A stretch of DNA of 60,694 nt, taken from the NCBI RefSeq assembly GCF_024346355.1, contig NZ_JAGQCU010000018.1:1-60694 (forward strand), read 5' to 3'. Below are positions 55,076 to 60,694 of the stretch, one piece after another. Numbering within the stretch: the stretch's first letter is position 1; each line of letters begins with the position of its first letter. The position numbers were made by a program, and so were the translations under genes. The notes beneath the pieces are model-generated. The model had not been told where the DNA came from, searched no databases, and saw only the letters and a list, made by a program, of their open reading frames with translations. Source of the DNA: Cyanobium sp. ATX 6A2 (lineage in GTDB: Bacteria; Cyanobacteriota; Cyanobacteriia; PCC-6307; Cyanobiaceae).

Positions 55076-56483
55076 GCTTCTGCGCACCTTCGCGCGGGTT
55101 GCTGGGCTCTGGCTGGCCGTTTTCGGTGCGTACCAGCGGTTTGTGCTCCGGGAGGTGCCGCTCGATCAGTTGCAGATACCGGGCGGTGACAATCTCTGGG
55201 GTGGCGGTGCGCTCCAGCAGGTCGCGCGCGGCACGGCCGCAGGCGGCGGCCTGATCGGGGTTGGCCTTGAGCTCACGGATCCAGGCCGTGAGTGCTTCTG
55301 CATCGCCATTGGCGAACCAGCGGCCACAGCCCTCCTGCTCCACCAGTTGGCGCAGGTAGGAGTTGGCGGGGGTGATCGCGGCGATCGGCGTTCCGACAGC
55401 GAGATGGCCGTACAGCTTGGAGGGGGCCACCAGGCCCTCGGCTTCGATGCTCAGGGTGACGAGGGCCAGATCCGCTGCGGCAAGGGAGAAGGGCAGATCC
55501 TGGAGCTCCTGGTAGGGGAGGAAGCGGCAGTTATCCAGGCCCCAGTCGTGCACCAGCTGCAGCAGGCGCTGATGCTGCGGTCCCTTGCCGATGAAGAGGA
55601 ACACCACCTCGGGGTCGTGGCGCAGCAGCAGGGCAGCGGCCAGCACGGTGACCAGGTCATGACAGCGGCCCTGGTTGCCCGAGTAGAGCACGGTGAAGCA
55701 GCCCTCGAGCTGCTGGATCCGCACGAACCAGTTGTCGGGCTTGGGGCGGGGACGGATCTGCTCGGGGTCGGCCCAGCTGGGGATCACGTTGAGCTTGCCG
55801 GAGGCCGCTGGAGCCTGGGCGCTCACCCGCTCGGCCATGGCCCCGGAGAGCACGATCAACTCCTGGGCATCGGCGAACACCCAGCGGTTGAAGTGCCGCC
55901 AGAGTCGCACCAGCCAGTGGTGGGCGGGGAGCACCCCCAGCTCCACCAGCACATCGGGGTACAGGTCGTAGAGCAGCACGATGAAGGGGGTGCGGGTCAG
56001 CTTGTGCAGCAGCCAACCGAGCAGCGGCAGATAGGGCGGTTCGGTGGTGTAGAGGATCAGGTCGCCCCGGCGTGAATAGCGCAGCAGCCGCAGCGTGATG
56101 CGGCAGCAGAAGAGGATGCCGTTGATCGCTCGGCCGCTGATGCGCTGGGGCCAGAAGCGCGAGGCCTGGGTGCGACGGATGCAGCGGTTGGGCTGAAACT
56201 CGATCCGTCTGGCATCACGCCTGGTGAAGGCGTAGGCGGGCATGCCGGTGAGCACCTGCACCTGCAGTCCGCGGGCTGCGAGGCGTGCGGTGAGATCGTC
56301 GAGCAGCTGGCCGGTGGCGGCGAAATCGGGGGGGAAGAACTGGCTCACGATCGTGAGCCGTGAGTAGCGGCTGCGGGTGGCACGCCAGTGCCAGCGGCGG
56401 CAGAGCTTGTGCCAGATCCTCTTCAGCCGGGAAGGCTCTGGATTGTTGTCAGGCGGAAATGGCATTCGATACGAATCAGCCAT
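55065..56483 (-). CDS. Glycosyltransferase family 4 protein (WcaI-like)
   Basis: A 472-residue GT-B enzyme: LTIVSQFFPPDFAATGQLLD at the N-terminus, VLYSGNQGRCHDLVTVLAAA (second domain nucleotide-sugar loop) and SIEAEGLVAPSKLYGHLAVG (E-x7-E-type donor site). An N-terminal basic segment (RIWHKLCRRWHWRATRSRYS) precedes the fold. It adds a sugar to the polysaccharide precursor; donor unknown. The ATG at 56483 (MADSYRMPF) fits the family length. Confidence 0.85.
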   Translation of the reverse strand: MADSYRMPFPPDNNPEPSRLKRIWHKLCRRWHWRATRSRYSRLTIVSQFFPPDFAATGQLLDDLTARLAARGLQVQVLTGMPAYAFTRRDARRIEFQPNRCIRRTQASRFWPQRISGRAINGILFCCRITLRLLRYSRRGDLILYTTEPPYLPLLGWLLHKLTRTPFIVLLYDLYPDVLVELGVLPAHHWLVRLWRHFNRWVFADAQELIVLSGAMAERVSAQAPAASGKLNVIPSWADPEQIRPRPKPDNWFVRIQQLEGCFTVLYSGNQGRCHDLVTVLAAALLLRHDPEVVFLFIGKGPQHQRLLQLVHDWGLDNCRFLPYQELQDLPFSLAAADLALVTLSIEAEGLVAPSKLYGHLAVGTPIAAITPANSYLRQLVEQEGCGRWFANGDAEALTAWIRELKANPDQAAACGRAARDLLERTATPEIVTARYLQLIERHLPEHKPLVRTENGQPEPSNPREGAQKLSG

Positions 56484-56602
56484 CACCAACAACAGTCTTG
56501 TGCAGAACCGGGCAGCAGGGTATCGGTCCAAGGAGCGGTTTGGGCTGGCATGCGTGCCTGGGGAGCACGGTGAAGTTGACAATCCGGAAGCCCGGCCCTC
56601 GA

Positions 56603-57220
56603 TCAGCGGCTTGATCCATCCTGCAGATGATCGGTGGGATCACTGTCCACGAGCGTTTGATCGGCTACCGCGAAGGGGCAGCGGCGCCCCACCACCACCG
56701 CCGGGTTGCCGCGCACGATGGCGCCGGCCGGCACCACGCCGCTCACCACCGCCCCCAGGGCCACCACGGCGCCGGCGCCGATCACGCAGCCCGGACCCAC
56801 CACGCTGCGGGCGGCGATCCAGACCTCGGGGCCGACGGTGATCGGGCCGAGGCGCAGGTCGAAGCCGGGGGAGCGGAAGTCGTGGTTGCCGGTGCAGAGG
56901 TAGGACCCCTGCGACAGGCACACCCGATCGCCCAGCACCACCGGGGCGAGGTTGTCGATCCAGGCGTCCTCGGCCAGCCAGCAGGCCTCACCCACCGCCA
57001 GCCGCCAGGGGAACTTCACCCGCAGGCCGGGCTTGAGGCGGCAGCCGCGGCCGATGCGCGCCCCGAAGGCCCGCAGCAGCGCCACCCGCCAGGCCGAGCC
57101 CGGCAGCCAGCGGGCGGCCAGCAGCGGCGCGCCAGCGCAGAACCACAGGGTCCGCACCAGCCAGGGAGCGCCGGGGTGCCAGTGGGGAGGGGTGCGGTAG
57201 GCGTGCAGCTGCTGGATCAC
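56603..57220 (-). CDS. WcaF-like acyltransferase (left-handed beta-helix)
   Basis: A 205-residue hexapeptide acetyltransferase: GARIGRGCRLKPGLRVKFPW, LGDRVCLSQGSYLCTGNHDF (catalytic His), GPITVGPEVWIAARSVVGPG and VIGAGAVVALGAVVSGVVPA are the repeated turns. It ends GAIVRGNPAVVVG. It acetylates a sugar of the exported polymer. It follows the GT4 gene on the minus strand at the edge of the locus. Confidence 0.88.
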   Translation of the reverse strand: MIQQLHAYRTPPHWHPGAPWLVRTLWFCAGAPLLAARWLPGSAWRVALLRAFGARIGRGCRLKPGLRVKFPWRLAVGEACWLAEDAWIDNLAPVVLGDRVCLSQGSYLCTGNHDFRSPGFDLRLGPITVGPEVWIAARSVVGPGCVIGAGAVVALGAVVSGVVPAGAIVRGNPAVVVGRRCPFAVADQTLVDSDPTDHLQDGSSR

Positions 57221-57316
57221 TCAGCCCTGTCTGGCAATCAGCTCAACGTCCTTCAGCCCCTGGAAATCATTGTCCATGGTGTACAGCCGGGCCTGATGAG
57301 TTCGGGCCGTGGACAC
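57221..57316 (-). pseudogene. C-terminal fragment of a VapC (PIN) toxin
   Basis: A 31-residue frame directly after the AbrB stop: TARTHQARLYTMDNDFQGLK then DVELIARQG. The T-x-D-x-D-F block followed by L-x-x-V-x-L-I matches the C-terminus of PIN toxins (L-Y-T-x-D-x-D-F). The catalytic N-terminal about 100 residues are missing, so the antitoxin has no working partner here. Confidence 0.6.
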
Positions 57317-57520
57317 TCACAGGCGATCCGCCTCCCGCTCGAAGGTGTTCTCCCCAGAGAGAAAGCCTCGCAGCGTCGACGGCGCCTGACTGGGCACCAG
57401 CTCGATCCTGCCGGGCAGCGCAATCACCTGCAGCTGCTGGCCTGGCCTCAGGCCGAATTGCTCACGCACCCGCTTGGGAATAACGACCTGATACTTGGGG
57501 GATACGGTTGTGAGATCCAT
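57317..57520 (-). CDS. AbrB-family antitoxin
   Basis: A 67-residue swapped-hairpin DNA-binding protein: MDLTTVSPKYQVVIPKRVRE, QFGLRPGQQLQVIALPGRIE and LVPSQAPSTLRGFLSGENTF. This is the full VapB form. ATG at 57520. It is divergent from the Phd gene at 57654, sharing a 133-base promoter gap. Confidence 0.85.
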   Translation of the reverse strand: MDLTTVSPKYQVVIPKRVREQFGLRPGQQLQVIALPGRIELVPSQAPSTLRGFLSGENTFEREADRL

Positions 57521-57610
57521 CACGCGACCGTAAGCCGAAACTCGGATTGATCGACGCGGCTGGGCGCTGATGCGGGCGCCGGTTTCGCCGCCTGTGGGCG
57601 TCGTGCGATA

Positions 57611-57631
57611 TCCATGTGGACTAACATAGTC
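57611..57631. promoter_or_regulatory. Shared Phd promoter/operator motif (copy 1)
   Basis: TCCATGTGGACTAA at 57611-57624 recurs, with two extra bases, before the other Phd gene. GACTA-ACA-TAGTC at 57619-57631 is an inverted repeat and TAACAT fits a -10 box. It lies about 30 bases before the ATG. Confidence 0.5.
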
Positions 57632-57653
57632 AGATGACCAAGAGAGCTTCATC

Positions 57654-57902
57654 ATGCGCAGCCTCACGGTGGCCCAGGCGAAGGCCCACCTCTCCCAGCT
57701 GCTGCAGGCTGTGGAGGCGGGGGAGGAGGTGGAGATCACCCGCCGGGGCATCCCCGTGGCTCGGCTCTCCCCGATTGCACGGGAGCGCAGGACTGGCTTC
57801 GACCTGGCCGGCTTCCTGGCCGCCACCGAGGCGCAGCCGCTTCACAGTGGCAGCGATGCCGCCAGCTTCAGCCGGGAACTCCGGGCTGGCGCCCGGTTCT
57901 GA
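57654..57902 (+). CDS. Phd/YefM-family antitoxin
   Basis: An 82-residue antitoxin: MRSLTVAQAKAHLSQLLQAV and GEEVEITRRGIPVARLSPIA are the DNA-binding Phd fold; the tail FDLAGFLAATEAQPLHSGSD wraps the toxin. The stop shares bases with the VapC ATG. Confidence 0.88.
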   Translation: MRSLTVAQAKAHLSQLLQAVEAGEEVEITRRGIPVARLSPIARERRTGFDLAGFLAATEAQPLHSGSDAASFSRELRAGARF

Positions 57903-58351
57903 TGCGCGTCTACCTCGACACGTCGTTGCTGGTGGCCGCCCTGATCCGGGAGCCCGGCACCGACACCGCCAAGCGGTTTCTGCAGGCAGCTGAGGGGCAG
58001 GACTGGCTGCTGTCGGCATGGACCGAGGTGGAACTGGCCTCCGCCCTGTCGATCAAGTGCCGCAGCGGGGTGGTGTCGGCAACGGAATCAGCCGAGGCCC
58101 TGCAGCGCTACAGCGTGCTGCGTGACGCACGCTGCACGCTGGTGACCCTGGAAGCCCAGGATTTCCAGACAGCTCGAGACTTCTGCGCCAATCCCACCCC
58201 GGCGATCCGCGCCGGCGATGCCCTGCATCTGGCCGTGTGCCAGCGCCAGCGCAGCGCTCTGGCGAGCTTCGATCGGGAACTCTGCAACGCCGCCGAGCAC
58301 TATCGAATCGCCCTGGAACGGCTGGAGATTCCGGGTCAGAAGCCTTCTTGA
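57902..58351 (+). CDS. VapC-family PIN toxin
   Basis: A 149-residue ribonuclease. Acidic residues of the PIN site are present: MRVYLDTSLLVA (Asp), SAWTEVELASAL (Glu), IRAGDALHLAVC (Asp) and ALASFDREL (Asp). Intact. It is translationally coupled to Phd. Confidence 0.88.
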   Translation: MRVYLDTSLLVAALIREPGTDTAKRFLQAAEGQDWLLSAWTEVELASALSIKCRSGVVSATESAEALQRYSVLRDARCTLVTLEAQDFQTARDFCANPTPAIRAGDALHLAVCQRQRSALASFDRELCNAAEHYRIALERLEIPGQKPS

Positions 58352-58655
58352 TCCCGCAGCTGATCGATCTGCTCATTGGTCACCAGCTTCAGGTCGACCG
58401 CCGCGGAGGGCCGGAATCCGGCAACTCCAGCAGGCTTTGTCTCCCCGGCCTGCGCCTGTTCCTTGGCCGCCGCCATCACGGACTGTGGTGCTATCACGCA
58501 ATCACAGGACAGATGGCGGCGATCACGGGACGCCTGGCCAGACCTCAGCCACCTCTGGGCCGGGTCCTTGTGCAGCAGGGTGGCGCCCGCCGCTCGGCCA
58601 CCAGACGGTCTGCGGAGCCACCGCAGCGGCCCTGACCGCCACGGCGCCGCGCTGT
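58352..58655. other. Gap between two VapC genes, possible small ORF
   Basis: A minus frame from 58476 to 58336 encodes 46 residues, MAAAKEQAQAGETKPAGVAG then VDLKLVTNEQIDQLRDQEGF, with a natural-looking C-terminus, overlapping the VapC end by 16 bases. It may be the tail of a lost gene. Nothing else was supported. Confidence 0.25.
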
Positions 58656-59057
58656 TCACCACAGCGTTCGACACGGAAACGCCGTGAAGGCCGGATCCAT
58701 GGTCACCAGGGTGAAGCCTTCCAGTTCGGCCTGGGCGGCGAGCAGGCGATCAAAGGGGTCGCGATGGGGAATGAAATAACTGCCGGCACGTAGACCGTGG
58801 TGCCAGCTCACGGGGAGCTGTTCGAATCCCTGGTCCTGAAGGAGAGCCCACCCTTCCTTGACCAGCACCTCGGCGGTAGGCAGCCGTCCGAGGCGGTGCT
58901 TCGTGGCGATCTCCCAGGCAGAAGCTCCGCTCAGGAACACAGGACGATCCTGCTCCATCAAGGCAGCGTGCACAGGCTTCGAGAGCCGTTCTGGTTCGGC
59001 GAGCCACCAGAGCAGCACGTGGGTGTCGAGCAGCAGCACCACGGGCTGGCCAGTCAC
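58656..59057 (-). CDS. VapC-family PIN toxin (second)
   Basis: A 133-residue PIN protein of the other main type: VVLLLDTHVLLWWLAEPERL, FLSGASAWEIATKHRLGRL and HRDPFDRLLAAQAELEGFTL, with the last Asp at LVTMDPAF. All catalytic acids are present. It overlaps its antitoxin by 4 bases. Confidence 0.9.
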   Translation of the reverse strand: MTGQPVVLLLDTHVLLWWLAEPERLSKPVHAALMEQDRPVFLSGASAWEIATKHRLGRLPTAEVLVKEGWALLQDQGFEQLPVSWHHGLRAGSYFIPHRDPFDRLLAAQAELEGFTLVTMDPAFTAFPCRTLW

Positions 59058-59305
59058 AGGAAACCGGAGTTCTCGATGGCTTCCAGCTCCTCGGCGGGCA
59101 ACGGGGCGAGCAGCTCCTCGGGCGGTGGCAGGCGCAGCCGCCCCTTCAGCAGGCCAGGCTGGCGGCGGGGCGAGGGTTGCTCGAGCGGCACGAGCCGGGC
59201 CCAGGGACGCCCGCCCTTGGCGACGAGAATCGTTTCACCGGCATGGGCCGCATCGATCAGGCGGGAGAAGTGGGTTTTGGCTTCGTGGACATTGACAGTC
59301 CGCAT
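59054..59305 (-). CDS. Phd/YefM-family antitoxin (second)
   Basis: An 83-residue antitoxin: MRTVNVHEAKTHFSRLIDAA and GETILVAKGGRPWARLVPLE, then a longer tail with PPPEELLAPLPAEELEAIEN. It partners the PIN gene at 58656. Confidence 0.9.
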   Translation of the reverse strand: MRTVNVHEAKTHFSRLIDAAHAGETILVAKGGRPWARLVPLEQPSPRRQPGLLKGRLRLPPPEELLAPLPAEELEAIENSGFL

Positions 59306-59329
59306 GGCAGTTCTGCCAGGGCATCCAGC

Positions 59330-59349
59330 TTAGTCCGAACATGGACCAA
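59330..59349. promoter_or_regulatory. Shared Phd promoter/operator motif (copy 2)
   Basis: On the minus strand this reads TTGGTCCATGTTCGGACTAA: it contains TCCATGT and GGACTAA as before the first Phd gene, and GTCC-N6-GGAC is symmetric. It ends 24 bases before the ATG at 59305. Confidence 0.5.
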
Positions 59350-59367
59350 CTCCTGGGGCCAACCCAA

Positions 59368-59991
59368 TCAGGCCGCCCAGATCTCCGCCAGATCGAGCCG
59401 CAGCCCCGGGAAGGCCGGGCCGCCATCCAGGTGCCGGGCCTGATCCAGCCGCTGGGGCTCGCCTTCGGCGGACCAGATCTCAGCGGCCTGCTCGTCGGGC
59501 AGGAGCAGCCAGCCGAGCTGGGCGCCGTTGCGGCGGTAGAGCTCCATCTTGCGGCGCAGGGCCGTCACTCCCCGGGGGCCCTCATCGCCGGGGCTGGCGA
59601 GCTCCACCACCAGATCGGGGCACAGGGGAGCAAAGCTGCGCTGTTCTGCCCGGGTGAGATCATTCCAGCGGTCCAGACGGATCAGCGACGCGTCAGGGCT
59701 CAACACCGAGCCATCGGGCAGGCGAAAACCGGTGGAACTGTCGAACTGCTTGAGCGGCAGGCCGCTGAGGCGCACTGCCAGGGCGAGGGCCACGGTGAGC
59801 GCGCTGTTGCGAGCACCGGTTTCGCTGCGGGTGGGCGTCATGGCGATCAGCTGACCGTCGGCGCTGAGCTCGAGCACGGCATCTGGATTGGCCTGGCACA
59901 CCTGCTCGAACTGCTCGGGGGTGAGGCGCAGCTGCCAGGGCAGGCGAAGCGGCTCCAGGGGCTGGGCATTCGGCGCGGGGGCTACAACCAT
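59368..59991 (-). CDS. Uma2 family (DUF820) endonuclease-like protein
   Basis: A 207-residue restriction-endonuclease-fold protein: LTPEQFEQVCQANPDAVLEL, GSVLSPDASLIRLDRWNDLT (Asp of the core) and CPDLVVELASPGDEGPRGVT (E/D plus the following K in RRKMELYRRNGAQLGWLLLP). The family is greatly expanded in cyanobacteria and of uncertain role. Start at 59991 is preferred; 60036 is possible. Confidence 0.85.
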   Translation of the reverse strand: MVVAPAPNAQPLEPLRLPWQLRLTPEQFEQVCQANPDAVLELSADGQLIAMTPTRSETGARNSALTVALALAVRLSGLPLKQFDSSTGFRLPDGSVLSPDASLIRLDRWNDLTRAEQRSFAPLCPDLVVELASPGDEGPRGVTALRRKMELYRRNGAQLGWLLLPDEQAAEIWSAEGEPQRLDQARHLDGGPAFPGLRLDLAEIWAA

Positions 59992-60032
59992 GGGGCCTGC
60001 CGATTCACGCGGTGCATACAGGCTAAGCGGGT

Positions 60033-60242
60033 TCAACCCAGCTCCACGAACCCCGGCCGCTCGTCACCGTCGAGGATCCAGCGGTAGAGCTCGAGGGTCT
60101 GTTGCGCCACCCGGGCCAGGTGTAGTGGGCGGCCACCAGGTCGCGGCCGGCGGCGCCCATGGCGGCGCGCTCGGCGGGGGTGAGGGCGAAGAGCTGCCGG
60201 AGCGCACTCGCCAGAACGGCCGGATCCGGCAGCGACGCCGAC
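60033..60242 (-). pseudogene. C-terminal remnant of a GT4 glycosyltransferase, frameshifted
   Basis: Two minus frames join near 60111: LPDPAVLASALRQLFALTPA and ERAAMGAAGRDLVAAHYTW, then VAQQTLELYRWILDGDERPG and FVELG. The expected W-P-R-V-A would need one more C in the CCCGGG run, so one base is probably deleted. Similarity stops near 60242, where AT-rich DNA begins, so the gene also lost its 5' part. Confidence 0.75.
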
Positions 60243-60393
60243 AGCTATCCAAAGTGAACTCCTGAAATAGAGGGATTCCTTTGACTCATGCTTGTGACGC
60301 ATGCTTTCCCGCCTGGCATAGTCACCAAAGCGACTGCCATGGTAAAAGCAAATAATGGTATAAACTTCTGGTGCTATCATTCACTACAACAGC

Positions 60394-60406
60394 GCCTAGA
60401 CTAGGC
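60394..60406. promoter_or_regulatory. Inverted repeat before the GT2 gene
   Basis: GCCTAG-A-CTAGGC, 6-base arms with one spacer base, lies 4 bases before the ATG at 60411. TATCAT at 60375-60380 may be a -10 box. Confidence 0.35.
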
Positions 60407-60410
60407 CGGT

Positions 60411-60578
60411 ATGCAAAAAATCTCTGTCGTCTCACCGGTTTACCAGGCCGCGCCAATTGTCCCTCAATTGGTTTCAGAAGTATCATCCGCACTCGAGGAT
60501 CTGACGGATTCATTTGAGATCATTCTTGTTGACGATCGAAGCAGGGACGAATCTTGGGATGCAATTAGGGACTCCTGA
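60411..60578 (+). pseudogene. Glycosyltransferase family 2, N-terminal fragment
   Basis: MQKISVVSPVYQAAPIVPQL and FEIILVDDRSRDESWDAI form the GT2 N-terminus with the DD donor site. The frame then stops at RDS. After the stop, the DNA (GACTCCTGAAAAAGCC) no longer encodes GT2 sequence in any frame, so the gene appears interrupted rather than short. Full GT2 enzymes are about 300 residues. Confidence 0.8.
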
Positions 60579-60694
60579 AAAAGCCAGATCCACTGCAGCG
60601 CAGCTTGTTTCAGCGATAGAGACCCGATAAAGTGGCCTCGATCAGGGCAATCGCGGATTGCTACAACTGCTGAGCGCTGCAGATGTACCGGAAA
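60567..60694. mobile_element. Possible end of an insertion element, cut by the window
   Basis: DNA after the GT2 break does not match the gene. On the minus strand a frame ends FRYICSAQQL and stop, about 90 bases inside, as a transposase end might; CAATC-CGC-GATTG at 60646-60658 (minus-strand view) is a small hairpin. ACTCCTGAAA at the break also occurs at 60255-60264 (ACTCCTGAAA). No terminal repeat pair can be shown from this window. Confidence 0.3.

Noticed and set aside
60322-60513. 63-codon minus frame over the GT2 start
   Set aside because: It is antisense to a recognisable GT2 N-terminus and has no features.

Overview
The window looks like a high-GC picocyanobacterium of the freshwater Cyanobium/Synechococcus type. 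The main support is a block with rplS, tRNA-Trp, a 62-residue protein matching the 'hyper-conserved protein' of Prochlorococcus/marine Synechococcus, tRNA-Asp and gltX. A cyanobacterial alternative respiratory terminal oxidase, a cyanoexosortase with a PEP-CTERM-like substrate, an HpsJ-like protein and the compact, overlapping gene layout agree with this. No CRISPR array, rRNA or complete insertion sequence was seen.

Layout. 1-2.0 kb: lower-GC accessory DNA with a cut-off ORF, a frameshifted WYL-like gene and a GNAT acetyltransferase. 2.1-8.1 kb (minus strand): a terminal oxidase operon (two DUF2231 membrane proteins, subunits II, I and III, a GMC oxidoreductase). Subunit II has lost the CuA ligands, so this is the ARTO type. 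8.2-24.3 kb (minus strand): one long, tightly packed run of yajQ, a DUF47 PhoU-like protein, a PiT transporter, a 1293-aa 5-oxoprolinase, a complete V-type ATPase in the order B-D-I-K-E-DUF2764-A, and a secreted gamma-glutamyltransferase. 24.3-37.6 kb: mostly core genes (MAPEG protein, DprA-like protein, BioD/DRTGG protein, SDR, map, rplS, tRNAs, gltX, an antiporter, MscS and a GDSL esterase with RTX repeats). 37.6-43.7 kb: polA surrounded by toxin-antitoxin modules, degenerate direct repeats, a partial copy of the polA 3' end and remnants of vapBC-like modules. 43.7-57.2 kb: an exopolysaccharide and protein-sorting locus (cyanoexosortase and partner, HpsJ, two Wzc-like tyrosine kinases, PEP-CTERM protein, dual-specificity phosphatase, Wza-like exporter, outer-membrane protein, GT4 glycosyltransferase, WcaF-like acetyltransferase). 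57.2-60.7 kb: AbrB and Phd/VapC modules, a Uma2 protein and two broken glycosyltransferase genes.

How the parts work together. The most unusual unit is the V-ATPase run. Its gene order is a circular permutation of the E-DUF2764-A-B-D-I-K order known from Chlamydia, spirochaetes and Bacteroidetes, and it lies between two enzymes of gamma-glutamyl/5-oxoproline turnover and next to an ion-coupled phosphate-type transporter. The sequence shows co-orientation and overlaps. A joint role (periplasmic gamma-glutamyl cleavage, ATP-driven 5-oxoproline recovery and ion pumping that powers uptake) is inference. The exopolysaccharide locus has the parts needed to sense, polymerise, export and decorate a polymer, with a dual-specificity phosphatase sitting where a Wzb-type phosphatase would be expected. 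The toxin-antitoxin modules on both sides, several of them dead, mark the flanks as variable DNA.
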